Assembly: GCF_000772935.1 (NCBI RefSeq)
Contig: NZ_JPVR01000075.1
Location: 1 to 64,000, forward strand
DNA from: Lysinibacillus boronitolerans JCM 21713 = 10a = NBRC 103108
GTDB taxonomy: Bacteria > Bacillota > Bacilli > Bacillales_A > Planococcaceae
DNA length: 64,000 bases
Direction of reading: 5' to 3'
Of this stretch, positions 53,627 through 62,668 are shown piece by piece. The notes below the pieces were generated by a model. The model worked only from the letters and a program-made list of their open reading frames with translations. It did no database searches and was not told where the DNA came from. The first letter of the stretch is position 1, and each line of letters opens with the position of its first letter. Both the position numbers and the translations under genes were made by a program.

Positions 53627-53717
53627 AAGTGCTCCCCCACTTTTGAATATATAGAAGAGTAGTTGCCTAGCCAGTAACTGCTCTTCCCAAAAAACTGATG
53701 ATAAAGGAGTGTTTAAA

Positions 53718-54104
53718 ATGGGTAACATCTATAGTGCGCAAAACATTGTATCCTATCTAATATATGAGCTAAATGAAGGACACGTTTTTGTCAACAATAA
53801 ATCCATTCAACACCTTCTTACATCAGTCGAAAAGAAATGGCAACAAGTTTTTGGTCATACAGCATTTCAAGAACAAGTTTTTACTGAAAAAGAAGACTAT
53901 ACTGTTAAGGAAGTATTTGAGACATATGAACAGTACGGTGTGAGCCATATCTCACTTCCTGCCACAGAGATTTACTTAAAGTATGGTACATTTCAATTAG
54001 TGGAACGTACGTATGCAATACCAGATTTTACAGAAGAAGAAATTAGTCTTGTTCAACACGCTTTAGAACAATATCGCTATCAATTGCTTTCAAAAGCAAG
54101 TTAA
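53718..54104 (+). CDS. Panacea/SocA-like protein of unknown function
   Basis: A 128-residue cytoplasmic protein with no name in my memory. Its pattern, AQNIVSYLIYEL...NNKSIQHLLTSVEKKWQ...FTEKEDYTVKEVFETYEQYG, follows the order of landmarks in the Panacea (DUF4065/SocA) domain, known as a versatile antitoxin domain. The match is by eye and remote. AAAGGAG lies 9 bases before ATG 53718. A 31-residue membrane peptide is encoded divergently next to it. A terminator follows. Confidence 0.5.
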   Translation: MGNIYSAQNIVSYLIYELNEGHVFVNNKSIQHLLTSVEKKWQQVFGHTAFQEQVFTEKEDYTVKEVFETYEQYGVSHISLPATEIYLKYGTFQLVERTYAIPDFTEEEISLVQHALEQYRYQLLSKAS

Positions 54105-54123
54105 AATCCCCTCATATTTTTAT

Positions 54124-54160
54124 GCTCATTCTCTGCTGCTACAGGGAATGAGTTTTTTCT
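54124..54160 (+). terminator. Terminator of the Panacea-like gene
   Basis: CTCATTCTCT (54125-54134) pairs with AGGGAATGAG (54143-54152, one G-T pair), followed by T6. Confidence 0.8.
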
Positions 54161-54418
54161 TTAAAGGGATTGTTATGAATGTCTGAGCATACATATATAT
54201 ATAATAGAAGAAAGACATTCATATATTGAAATGTAAAGAGTCAATATTTGTTCAAATCTTATAGAATGATTAATAAAACGTATAATAAAGGGAATGAAAC
54301 CGATTTCTTTTGCACATCTAGAGAAAACAAATGTCCTTCCTAGAAAGATTTTTCTTGTGCAATGTATGTATTTGCGTTACAATTTTCTTTAAGTTAAATT
54401 TTGAATTATTTGAATTTG
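54161..54418. other. AT-rich intergenic stretch, no features recognised
   Basis: Between the terminator at 54160 and the hom leader lie about 260 AT-rich bases, including an alternating TA run near 54190-54203. No gene, promoter of good quality or operator is recognised. Confidence 0.45.
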
Positions 54419-54570
54419 TATGTGTTCCAACACATATAGAAATAGCGAAACTCATACAAAGAAGAGTTGTTGGCTAAAGACTGCGGTGGGTGTCAAATAG
54501 TCATGACACAACCCCATGGAAAATTAGCATTAATGAAACTGCGGAATGTAAGTTGGAGGGAATAACAAGA
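54419..54570 (+). promoter_or_regulatory. Structured leader of the homoserine dehydrogenase gene
   Basis: Three helices can form: TATGTGT-TCCA-ACACATA (54419-54436), an outer GCTAA/TTAGC (54473-54477 with 54524-54528) and, inside it, GTGTCA/TGACAC (54490-54495 with 54504-54509). No S-box, T-box or other class I know matches. A GTG at 54490 also opens a frame into hom. The nested structure suggests post-transcriptional control. Confidence 0.4.
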
Positions 54571-55557
54571 ATGGCAACTATAAAGGCAGCGATTTTAGGA
54601 TTTGGAACGGTAGGTCAGGGGATCTATCATATTTTAAATGAAAAACGAGAAGAGCTAAAAAATAAATTAGGTATTGAATTAGAGGTAGCGAAGATTTTAG
54701 TGACAGATGCTAGTCGTGAACGTGTGCCTGGCACAGCACATTTAATGACAACAAGTATGGATGAAGTCTTAGCAGAGCCAGGTATGCAGGTTGTGTTTGA
54801 AGCAATTGTGAACGAAGAACCTGCATACAGTTATTTAAAGCGAGCTGTTGAACATAAATGTCATGTTATTACTGCTAATAAAGTGATGTTTGCCAAACGA
54901 GGTTTGGAGTTACAGGATCTTGCAAAAGCTAATGGCGTTTTTGTAGGCTATGAGGCTACCACTGCTGGTGGCGTACCTGTTATTAAAACAATGAAAAATA
55001 TTTTACTTGTTAATGATGTAAGTCGTATACAAGGCGTCTTAAATGGCACATGTAATTACATATTAACAAAAATGCGTGCACAGGGCTGGTCGTTCGAAAC
55101 AGCTCTAAAAGAGGCACAAGGCTTAGGCTATGCTGAAGCAGATCCGTATAATGATATATCTGGGCAGGATGCATTTAAAAAATTAATGATATTAAGTGCC
55201 TTAGCTTTTGGTGAGCAACCAGATTGGTCAGATGTAGAAGTAATTGGAATCGATAGTATCTCTGCTGAACAAGTTCATGAAGCGTGTGAAAAGGGTCTGC
55301 GTTACCGCCATGTTGCTGAAGTGGAGAAACGAGCTGACGGTAAAATTATTGCAAAAGTCGGTCCACAACTAGTTGATAAAGAGCATCCACTTTATCCAGT
55401 CGATGATGTGTTTAATGCAGTGGCATTAGAGACTAACTATATTGGTACATTAACATTAGTCGGTCCTGGAGCAGGGATGTATCCAACTGCGAGTGTCATG
55501 GTAGAGGATTATGCGGAAATCATTGGGAAAAGAGCAGGATTTGTTGTGACAATCTAA
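54571..55557 (+). CDS. hom: Homoserine dehydrogenase, short form
   Basis: A 328-residue enzyme: Rossmann GFGTVGQG near the start, ITANKVMFAKRG, the GVLNGTCNYILTKM signature and the substrate-binding EAQGLGYAEADPYNDISGQDAFKKLMILS. It reduces aspartate semialdehyde to homoserine, feeding methionine and threonine synthesis. The C-terminal ACT domain of typical Bacillus Hom (about 430 residues) is absent, so threonine feedback through it is not expected. ATG 54571 follows GGAGGG; thrB/thrC are not adjacent. Confidence 0.94.
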   Translation: MATIKAAILGFGTVGQGIYHILNEKREELKNKLGIELEVAKILVTDASRERVPGTAHLMTTSMDEVLAEPGMQVVFEAIVNEEPAYSYLKRAVEHKCHVITANKVMFAKRGLELQDLAKANGVFVGYEATTAGGVPVIKTMKNILLVNDVSRIQGVLNGTCNYILTKMRAQGWSFETALKEAQGLGYAEADPYNDISGQDAFKKLMILSALAFGEQPDWSDVEVIGIDSISAEQVHEACEKGLRYRHVAEVEKRADGKIIAKVGPQLVDKEHPLYPVDDVFNAVALETNYIGTLTLVGPGAGMYPTASVMVEDYAEIIGKRAGFVVTI

Positions 55558-55567
55558 TAAAAGCTTT

Positions 55568-55618
55568 AAAAAAGCCCGCCATTCAACAATGTTCATTGTA
55601 TGAATGGTGGGCTTTTAG
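55568..55618. terminator. Bidirectional terminator
   Basis: AAAAGCCCGCCATTCA pairs with TGAATGGTGGGCTTTT around a 12-15-base loop, between convergent hom and the small DNA-binding gene. Confidence 0.88.
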
Positions 55619-55845
55619 TCTTCATCTTTGACATCAATATCCTCTGGAATAGGGGTAGAACGCCAAATCTCAATTTCTTCTTTAATACGTTCCAATTGAT
55701 TAAAATAAGTGCTGAATTGTCCACTATTGATTAAAATTTGTTGGCCATCATAAACAGAACGGATGCGTCCTTCGTAAATTAGACGCATTACTTGATCCAC
55801 AGGCATGCCAAGATCAATAGCTGTCTCTTCAATTGTTTTGTACAT
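55615..55845 (-). CDS. Small excisionase-like DNA-binding protein
   Basis: A 76-residue protein with a MerR/excisionase-type helix-turn-helix: MYKTIEETAIDLGMPVDQVMRLIYEGRIRSV followed by a wing and an acidic C-terminal tail (PEDIDVKDED). AAAGGAG lies 8 bases before ATG 55845. There is no integrase or other mobile gene nearby, so it is probably a chromosomal regulator rather than a true excisionase. Confidence 0.75.
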   Translation of the reverse strand: MYKTIEETAIDLGMPVDQVMRLIYEGRIRSVYDGQQILINSGQFSTYFNQLERIKEEIEIWRSTPIPEDIDVKDED

Positions 55846-56000
55846 ACGATTCGCTCCTTTTACTGTTTTTATTATAACGTCCATTAATGAGAATGCATAC
55901 TGTGGTAATTAAAAGAAAAGTAAAAATGATAATTGTTTGATTTTGGATAAATATGTATGATTAGTATTAATAAAGTTGTGAAGCGGGGATGAGTTGAAAA

Positions 56001-56864
56001 ATGTTAAATTCATTGTTTGTATTACTAGCAGCTATTCTATGGGGAATGACAGGAACTGCCCAAACATATTTGGAACAAGGGGTCTCTCCTATAGCAGTGG
56101 CCACAATTCGTTCTGCAATTGGTGGCGGTTTATTATTAGCTATTACAATTATAATGAAGAAAATTAACTTTTTAAGATGGTCATGGAAATGGACAATTTT
56201 AGCTGCGGCTAGTATTGCCCTTTTCCAAGGACTTTTCTTCTCATCCATTCGTCTAACAGGTGTAGCCATTGGAACTGTTGCTACTATTGGTAGTGCACCA
56301 GTATTTTCTGGTGTATTAGAATGGCTAGTATGGAAAACACGTCCTACAGCTGTATGGGGACTTGCTACATTGATGGCGATTATCGGATGTCTTTTATTAT
56401 TCATGAATAATGGAGAAGAGTCAGTACACGTTGGTGGATTCACATTAGCTCTTTGTGCAGGTTTATCCTTTGCATTTTACACAAACATAAGTAAAAAATT
56501 AATGGCACAGGAAGATGCATTACCCGCAGTTGCTATGACATTTTCCATTTGCACCTTGTTTTTACTGCCATTTTCATTAGAAGGTGGTTTTTCCTGGCTA
56601 GGAAACGTGGACAACTTATGGACAATGCTGTTTATGGGGATTATGTGTACAAGCGTAGCGTATTTACTGTTTTTAAGTGGATTACAAAAAATTAGTTCAT
56701 CCTCAGCTGTAACACTTTCATTAGCAGAACCATTAACTGCTGCAATTCTTGGTGTGTTTTTAATAGGAGAACACTTAAGTATAGTATCCTGGCTTGGTGT
56801 AGCGATGCTTTTAGGAGGCATTGTTGTTTTAACTTTAGGTGGGAGAAAAAAGCTAAAACCTTAA
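56001..56864 (+). CDS. EamA-family (DMT) transporter
   Basis: A 287-residue protein with ten helices in two EamA repeats: AAILWGMTGTAQTYL starts the first and LCAGLSFAFYTNISKKL the second; SSAVTLSLAEPLTAAILGVFLIGE is the conserved C-terminal hairpin. Such proteins move metabolites or amino acids. The terminal signature GGIVVLTLGGRKK is typical. No terminator separates it from the response-regulator gene 76 bases later. Confidence 0.9.
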   Translation: MLNSLFVLLAAILWGMTGTAQTYLEQGVSPIAVATIRSAIGGGLLLAITIIMKKINFLRWSWKWTILAAASIALFQGLFFSSIRLTGVAIGTVATIGSAPVFSGVLEWLVWKTRPTAVWGLATLMAIIGCLLLFMNNGEESVHVGGFTLALCAGLSFAFYTNISKKLMAQEDALPAVAMTFSICTLFLLPFSLEGGFSWLGNVDNLWTMLFMGIMCTSVAYLLFLSGLQKISSSSAVTLSLAEPLTAAILGVFLIGEHLSIVSWLGVAMLLGGIVVLTLGGRKKLKP

Positions 56865-56940
56865 GAAATTCTTCATTTTTATAATAGCTGGTTTTTAAGA
56901 TTTAGAAGATACACTTATATTTGAGAGCGAGGTGTATATC

Positions 56941-57633
56941 ATGACGAAATTAACAGTTCTTGTTACAGATGACGATCAAGATATTCGTGATGGTATTGAA
57001 ATTTATTTGAAAAATGAAGGCTATCATGTCATTAAAGCAGCAGATGGCTTAGACGCATTAAAAAAGCTAGAGAATAATGAAGTACATTTAATCATTTTAG
57101 ATATCATGATGCCAAACATGGATGGAATTACAGCAACATTTAAAATTAGAGAAGAGCGTAATATTCCCATTATCATGCTGAGTGCAAAGGCGGAGGATGG
57201 CGATAAGATTCATGGATTATCAGTTGGAGCAGATGATTATGTAACAAAGCCATTCCATCCATTAGAGCTATTGGCACGTGTAAAATCCCAGCTGCGTCGT
57301 TATGTTCAGCTAGGAACGTATAGTGAGGGTGCTACAAAAGTGGAAATAGACGGACTTGTTCTTGATGAAGAGGCAAAAGAGGTTGTATTAGAAGGAGAGC
57401 CTGTTCGACTAACACCGATAGAATATAAAATAACGGAATTATTAATGAAAAATGTAGGGCGTGTATTTTCGATTCGTGAAATTTATGAACGTGTTTGGAA
57501 TGAGGAAGCTTATAATGCTGAAAATATTGTAGCTGTTCACATTCGGAAAATACGTGAAAAAATTGAAGCTGATCCGAAAAATCCGCGCTATCTAAAGGTG
57601 GTATGGGGCGTTGGCTATAAAATGGAAAAATAA
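56941..57633 (+). CDS. OmpR-family response regulator
   Basis: A 230-residue regulator with the phospho-acceptor Asp54 in IILDIMMPNMDG, the Lys in YVTKPFHP and an OmpR winged helix (PIEYKITELLMKNVGRVFS, VVWGVGYKMEK). It is VanR-like in overall form. The kinase gene follows 150 bases later, with a small membrane ORF between. GAGGTG precedes ATG 56941 (an in-frame upstream ATG has no site). Confidence 0.93.
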   Translation: MTKLTVLVTDDDQDIRDGIEIYLKNEGYHVIKAADGLDALKKLENNEVHLIILDIMMPNMDGITATFKIREERNIPIIMLSAKAEDGDKIHGLSVGADDYVTKPFHPLELLARVKSQLRRYVQLGTYSEGATKVEIDGLVLDEEAKEVVLEGEPVRLTPIEYKITELLMKNVGRVFSIREIYERVWNEEAYNAENIVAVHIRKIREKIEADPKNPRYLKVVWGVGYKMEK

Positions 57634-57646
57634 ACTAGAGAAGTAT

Positions 57647-57766
57647 ATGACAATTGCAGGATTTGTTGCAGGCGTTGTTGGACTCATTTATTTTGGTGTT
57701 TATGCCTATCAAATTGTCAATTCTCGCTCCTCAGAGGTTTTACAGTTACTAGAAAGAATTTTTTAG
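57647..57766 (+). CDS. Possible 39-residue membrane protein between regulator and kinase
   Basis: MTIAGFVAGVVGLIYFGVYA and 19 further residues give one transmembrane helix and a short amphipathic tail (SSEVLQLLERIF). It starts 13 bases after the regulator's stop and ends 16 bases before the kinase start. The ribosome site (GAGAAG) is weak, so translation may rely on coupling. It may be a small kinase-interacting protein or a chance frame. Confidence 0.45.
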   Translation: MTIAGFVAGVVGLIYFGVYAYQIVNSRSSEVLQLLERIF

Positions 57767-57782
57767 AGGAGTGTAAAGATTT

Positions 57783-59993
57783 ATGGTGAAAAAATGGAAA
57801 TCCCTTCTCGTATTAATGTGTTTAATCTGGACGATTTTCGGTATGTTTACTTTTTGGCAAGTAGGTTATCAGTATATTGGTAAATCATATTTCGATTCAG
57901 AAAATTTTCAGCATGAAATCGATAATTTCACGGCAGAGCTAGGACCGTTAGTAATAAATGTACCGAATGCTGAAGATTTGAAAGATAAAATAGAGGTTAC
58001 GCAATCGGAAATAGAAGAGCATCGTAATTACTACGGAACACTGGGACAGCAAATCGATAATATTAAAGCACAATACGAACAGCGCATTCAGGAAGCTGTA
58101 GATGCCAATGCAACAGAACTAAAGGCAAAGCTAGAGGCTGAACGCGATAATAAAATTAAAGATATTACGACAAATTTTGAAGATGATGAGCATGTACGAA
58201 AGAAGATTCTTGCTGGGGAAGAAGCACTTATCGATCAATATATCAAGGCAGCACAAGGAGAAGCTAAAAACTTTAAAAAGGCTTATGATTACTGGTCTTA
58301 TGAGCTGACGAATAGTGAAACAGGCAAAACGTACCGTGCAGGGAATATTTCAGAAAGTAGTGCCTATAAAATCAAGTATACTGAGCGAAATCCATTATAT
58401 GTAGGGAACATAAGTGAGAATTTAAGGGATACTTTTTACCGTACAGAAAATTATGTGAATGTAGATAATCTTTATGAAACTGCTGAATATACGGGTGTCT
58501 TAACCATCTCAAAAAAGGCAGTCCAATCATTAGGGGTTATGCAGGATTATAGCCGTTTTCATCGGAATCAATATACCTTTTTCTTTGTGTGGCTCACTAG
58601 TATTGTAACGGCAATCTTTGCTTGGAGAGGGCGTAAGGATTTACTACAAACTGTCAAAGGTATGAAGGAACAAGAGATTTTAAATAAAGCAAGATTCGAC
58701 TTTCAAGTTATTCTAGTATTGATCACAGGGTTGATGTATCTTATTGCTTCTCAAGTTGTTTTTGAATCGATTGAATACACTTACGACTACAATTATCAAC
58801 ATAATTATGTACGCTATATATTAGATGTTGCTTTTAAAATTGCTGTTTTAGTGATAATTGGCAGTGCTTTCTTCGTGCAATTAATATGGTTGTATACAAG
58901 AGTAGATACTTTGAAAAAGCTAGAGGAAAATGTGAAATCTAGCTATCTATGGTCACTAGGGGATTCAATAACTGATTTATTTATCAATCGTTCGATTGCA
59001 TTGCATTCAATTGTAATGCTAGCTGCAGCCTTCTTTGGAGGAGGTAGCCTTGTCGCTACCATGATAGGAGCAGGAGTAGGGGGCTTCGCAGTCCTTGTGC
59101 TTGGTATTTGTATGTTTATAGGATTCCCTGCTATGATCGTTTTCCTATCTAGAATGGGTTACTTAAATCGTATTATGAAGGATACGAAGGATATGGCTGA
59201 AGGGCGATTGAATCGTGATGTGAAGGTGAAAGGGAAGTCTCCACTTGCAGGTCATGCGGAAAACCTTAACCATTTACGAGAAGGTGTTCGTACGTCCATG
59301 CATGAGCAGGCGAAAAGTGAGCGTTTAAAAACAGAGCTGATTACAAATGTGAGTCATGATTTACGGACTCCTTTAACGTCTATCATTACGTATACCGATT
59401 TACTGAAGAAACCAAATATTACAGAGGAAGAACGCCAACAATACATTCATATACTTGATAAAAAATCTGAACGTTTAAAAGTGCTGATTGAAGACCTTTT
59501 TGAAGTATCTAAAATGGCAAGCGGTAATATTGAACTTCACCGCAGTCGAGTAGATCTAACGCAGCTTATTCAACAAGCAGTAGGAGAGCATAAAGAAGAT
59601 TTGACACAGTCCCAACTAGATTTACGAATGACCATGCCACATGATCCAATCTTTGCATATGTGGACGGTCAAAAGTGGTGGAGACTTATTGATAATTTAA
59701 TTGTCAATGTTTTGAAGTATGCGCTAGAGGGAACGCGTGTTTATGTGACATTAAAGCGTACGGCAGATGGCGATGCTGAATTTACTGTGAAAAATGTAGC
59801 GAAGTATGAAATTAGTGAGGATGCTGAGGAATTATTTGAACGCTTTAAACGTGCAGATGCTTCACGTCATACAGAGGGCTCGGGGCTTGGATTAGCCATT
59901 GCACAATCCATTGTTGATTTACATGGAGCAAGAATGAGCATTGATGTAGATGGCGATTTATTTAAAGTAATTGTTAGAATTTCAGCAATTTAA
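57783..59993 (+). CDS. Large membrane histidine kinase with coiled-coil sensor
   Basis: A 736-residue kinase. One helix lies at about 9-27, then an extracytoplasmic domain with a long coiled coil (about 60-130), a further sensor part, and four or five helices between 265 and 455. The HAMP-like linker is followed by HisKA (phospho-His525 in NVSHDLRTPL) and HATPase (IDNLIVNVLKYAL, GSGLGLAIAQSIVDLHG). It partners the OmpR regulator upstream. The sensor matches no standard domain I know; the many helices suggest a membrane or cell-wall signal. Confidence 0.9.
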   Translation: MVKKWKSLLVLMCLIWTIFGMFTFWQVGYQYIGKSYFDSENFQHEIDNFTAELGPLVINVPNAEDLKDKIEVTQSEIEEHRNYYGTLGQQIDNIKAQYEQRIQEAVDANATELKAKLEAERDNKIKDITTNFEDDEHVRKKILAGEEALIDQYIKAAQGEAKNFKKAYDYWSYELTNSETGKTYRAGNISESSAYKIKYTERNPLYVGNISENLRDTFYRTENYVNVDNLYETAEYTGVLTISKKAVQSLGVMQDYSRFHRNQYTFFFVWLTSIVTAIFAWRGRKDLLQTVKGMKEQEILNKARFDFQVILVLITGLMYLIASQVVFESIEYTYDYNYQHNYVRYILDVAFKIAVLVIIGSAFFVQLIWLYTRVDTLKKLEENVKSSYLWSLGDSITDLFINRSIALHSIVMLAAAFFGGGSLVATMIGAGVGGFAVLVLGICMFIGFPAMIVFLSRMGYLNRIMKDTKDMAEGRLNRDVKVKGKSPLAGHAENLNHLREGVRTSMHEQAKSERLKTELITNVSHDLRTPLTSIITYTDLLKKPNITEEERQQYIHILDKKSERLKVLIEDLFEVSKMASGNIELHRSRVDLTQLIQQAVGEHKEDLTQSQLDLRMTMPHDPIFAYVDGQKWWRLIDNLIVNVLKYALEGTRVYVTLKRTADGDAEFTVKNVAKYEISEDAEELFERFKRADASRHTEGSGLGLAIAQSIVDLHGARMSIDVDGDLFKVIVRISAI

Positions 59994-59996
59994 TGG

Positions 59997-60030
59997 TAAA
60001 AAGGCGGCAAACATTTGCCGCCTTTTTTTT
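59997..60030. terminator. Bidirectional terminator
   Basis: AAAGGCGGCAA pairs with TTGCCGCCTTT, followed by T8; GC-rich and perfect. Confidence 0.92.
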
Positions 60031-61177
60031 ATAAGCCTAAATTTTTGGCGATAATAACCTTCATGACTTCATTTGTACCCGCATAGATCGACATAACAGG
60101 TATATCTCTATACCTTCTAGCAATCTTATATTCCTCCATATAGCCATAGCCACCATGTAATTGCATACATTGGGTAGCAAGGTCACGTGCATTTTCAGTA
60201 ATCCAGTATTTTGCCATAGATACTTTTGTCACAACATCATTTCCTGCAATATGCTCTTCAATCAAGGTTTCCAAAAATGATTTACCAAGCTCGATTTTAG
60301 TCGCCATTTCAGCTATTTTAAATTGTGTATTTTGGAAGTCACCAATTGTTTTGCCAAAAGCCTGACGTGATTTCACATAATCGAGCGTTAACGCAAGCAT
60401 ATCCTCAGCGGCTGTTTGTGCGGCAATCGCTACTGCTAATCGCTCTTGTTGTAGTTTTTCCATCATGTATTGAAAGCCCTTGCCTTCTTCTCCAAGTAGG
60501 TTTTGAACAGGCACTCGACAATCTTCAAAATAGAGTTCAGCTGTGTCTTGGGCATGCATACCAACTTTTTCGAGCTGTCTTCCTTTTGTAAAGCCAGGTG
60601 TACCTTCTTCAATAACAAGTAGGCTGATGCCACGATGCTTTTTCTCAGCCTGAAGATTTGTCTTTACTGCAACAACCGCTAAGTTTGTATGGATGCCATT
60701 TGTTATAAAGGTTTTTTGACCATTTACGATATAATGATCGCCATCGCGAATGGCTGACGTTTTTATATTCGCCAAATCTGAACCTGTACCAGGCTCAGTC
60801 ATTGCAATAGCTGTTATATAGTCGCCTGTAACACATTTGGGTAGCCAACGAGATTTTTGTTCGTGTGTTCCATATGCTTCGATATAAGGGACGACAATAT
60901 CATTATGCAGGCCGATTCCGATAAGACTAGAGCCTATACGTTCAAGTTCCTCTTGAATAATGATGCCAAAGCTGAAATCCAGCCCTAGCCCACCATATTG
61001 TTCTTCTACTTGTGGACAAAGATAGCCCATATCACCAAGCTTACGCCAAAAAGAAAGCGGAATAAGATGATCCTTTTCCCATTGTGCATAATGTGGTTCA
61101 GCTTCTTCAGCTAAAAACTTACGAAAGGTTTTACGAAATAACTCATGCTCTGTTGTTTCAAATTTATAACGTGTCAT
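60029..61177 (-). CDS. Acyl-CoA dehydrogenase
   Basis: A 382-residue FAD enzyme: an N-terminal helical domain, the AMTEPGTGSDLANIKTSA signature, VNGQKTFITNGIHTNLAVVAV, then the C-terminal helix domain ending PVMSIYAGTNEVMKVIIAKNLGL, where the catalytic glutamate lies in the GTNE region. It oxidises acyl-CoA at the alpha-beta bond, passing electrons to ETF. ATG 61177 is set by AAAGGGG; GTG 61189 overlaps it. It stands alone, outside a fad operon. Confidence 0.95.
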   Translation of the reverse strand: MTRYKFETTEHELFRKTFRKFLAEEAEPHYAQWEKDHLIPLSFWRKLGDMGYLCPQVEEQYGGLGLDFSFGIIIQEELERIGSSLIGIGLHNDIVVPYIEAYGTHEQKSRWLPKCVTGDYITAIAMTEPGTGSDLANIKTSAIRDGDHYIVNGQKTFITNGIHTNLAVVAVKTNLQAEKKHRGISLLVIEEGTPGFTKGRQLEKVGMHAQDTAELYFEDCRVPVQNLLGEEGKGFQYMMEKLQQERLAVAIAAQTAAEDMLALTLDYVKSRQAFGKTIGDFQNTQFKIAEMATKIELGKSFLETLIEEHIAGNDVVTKVSMAKYWITENARDLATQCMQLHGGYGYMEEYKIARRYRDIPVMSIYAGTNEVMKVIIAKNLGL

Positions 61178-61485
61178 TTGAAATAGCACCCCTTTTTCCT
61201 CGTAAATGCGTAAATTTGCTCGTTCATCTACTATGTTACTGGAAGATTTGTGAAAATTAAAGTGAATTTAGTGTGTAAATGACGAAAATGACATCTATAT
61301 ACAGTGAAATGTCATGTAAAACGAGAGTAACTAATGAAATGAAAAGGTAAAATTATATTTGTCATTGCATAAAGTGACAAGTTCCTATTTTCTCTAGAAG
61401 ATTATTCAAGTGCTTTCAGCAATATGATTGCTAAGTGTAATGATATAATCAACTAAATTATAGAAAGAAAGTAGAGGACTTGGTT
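61178..61485. other. Divergent intergenic region with TGACA/TGTCA dyads
   Basis: This gap holds no gene. Two dyads occur: ATGACAT/ATGTCAT (about 61287-61315) and TTGTCA/TGACAA (about 61360-61382), the first near the acyl-CoA dehydrogenase promoter side. They may be operators, but do not match the FadR consensus I know. A TATAAT (61444-61449) may serve the phosphoesterase gene. Confidence 0.35.
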
Positions 61486-62565
61486 ATGCCAAAAGTAATC
61501 GGCGGTGTTCTTTTAATTAGTATTTATAGTGCGTTGACTTTCTATTTAGGGTGGGGAGTAAAGCAGTGGCTTGTAGCAATGGGATGGTTCCGTTTTCCAG
61601 CTTTATTTTGGTTAGTGCTGTATTTTGTTGCTTTTAGTATTATAATCGGAAGATTACATGAGTCTTTACGAGTGTTTTCTGTAATCAGTAATTACTGGAT
61701 GTTTATCTTTGAATATGGCTTATTGCTATGCTTAGTTGCACAAATCATTATTTGGTTCACACCTTTAAAAAATGTACAATTAATAGGTAGTATAGCAGTA
61801 GCAATCCTATTCTTGTTAAGTATCATTGGCTCTTATTTAGCCTACTCTCCAGTTGTTCGTCATTTAGAAATAACAATTGATAAAAAAGATAGTGAGTTAA
61901 ACACACTAAGAGCTGTTGTGGCATCTGATTTTCACTTAGGTGTTTTATCACATAAAAAGCATTTGCAACGTTTTGTAAGTTTAGCTAATGAAGCACAACC
62001 AGATATCGTGTTGTTAGCTGGGGATATCGTGGACGATGACCCGAAATGGTTTGTTCAAGAGGGTATGGCAGATGTCATGAAACAATTAACCTCTACATAC
62101 GGAACATATGGTATATTAGGTAACCATGAATATTACGGGAAAAAAATTCCTGAATTTATTAAGGAAATGGAAAATGCCAATGTAAAAATGCTCCTAGATG
62201 AAACAATTGTTATAGAAGATGCGTTTATATTAACAGGGCAAGAAGACAAAACGAATAAAGAAAGAAAAACACTTGAAGTACTAAAGCCTTCTGCAAACTT
62301 ACCATGGCTTGTGATGAATCATACACCTGACGACTTGATTACGCCTTCTAAAATGGGCGTTGATTTACATATGTCTGGTCATACACACAAGGGACAACTG
62401 TGGCCAAATCAGTATATAACAGCTCGTGTATTTGAACTAGATTATGGTTATAAGTTAAAGGAACAGATGCATACACTTGTTTCATCAGGCTATGGCTTCT
62501 GGGGCCCACCGATGCGAATTGGCAGTAGATCAGAGCTTTGGGTAGTAGATATAAAATTTCAATAG
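61486..62565 (+). CDS. Membrane-bound metallophosphoesterase (YkuE/YkoQ-like)
   Basis: A 359-residue protein with four N-terminal helices (to about residue 125) and a calcineurin-like phosphoesterase domain: SDFHLGVL, AGDIVDDD, GNHEYYG, NHTPDD and SGHTHKGQ, the complete di-metal site. It probably acts on a phospho-substrate at the membrane. ATG 61486 has GAGG 8 bases upstream. It sits alone, upstream of uppP. Confidence 0.9.
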   Translation: MPKVIGGVLLISIYSALTFYLGWGVKQWLVAMGWFRFPALFWLVLYFVAFSIIIGRLHESLRVFSVISNYWMFIFEYGLLLCLVAQIIIWFTPLKNVQLIGSIAVAILFLLSIIGSYLAYSPVVRHLEITIDKKDSELNTLRAVVASDFHLGVLSHKKHLQRFVSLANEAQPDIVLLAGDIVDDDPKWFVQEGMADVMKQLTSTYGTYGILGNHEYYGKKIPEFIKEMENANVKMLLDETIVIEDAFILTGQEDKTNKERKTLEVLKPSANLPWLVMNHTPDDLITPSKMGVDLHMSGHTHKGQLWPNQYITARVFELDYGYKLKEQMHTLVSSGYGFWGPPMRIGSRSELWVVDIKFQ

Positions 62566-62668
62566 TATGTGATAATCTAACAATGGCTTGTTAGGTGAAA
62601 TGGCAGTAGTATATGAGAACGGAGTATTCTATAATAAGTGAGTATTTGATTAAAAAAGGTAAGGTGAC

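Noticed and set aside
54490..54570. GTG at 54490 as the start of homoserine dehydrogenase
   Set aside because: The extra 27 residues are not part of the family and the GTG sits in a helix; ATG 54571 has GGAGGG upstream.
55967..56443. A 158-codon minus-strand frame
   Set aside because: Antisense to the well-supported EamA transporter gene, with no recognisable domain.
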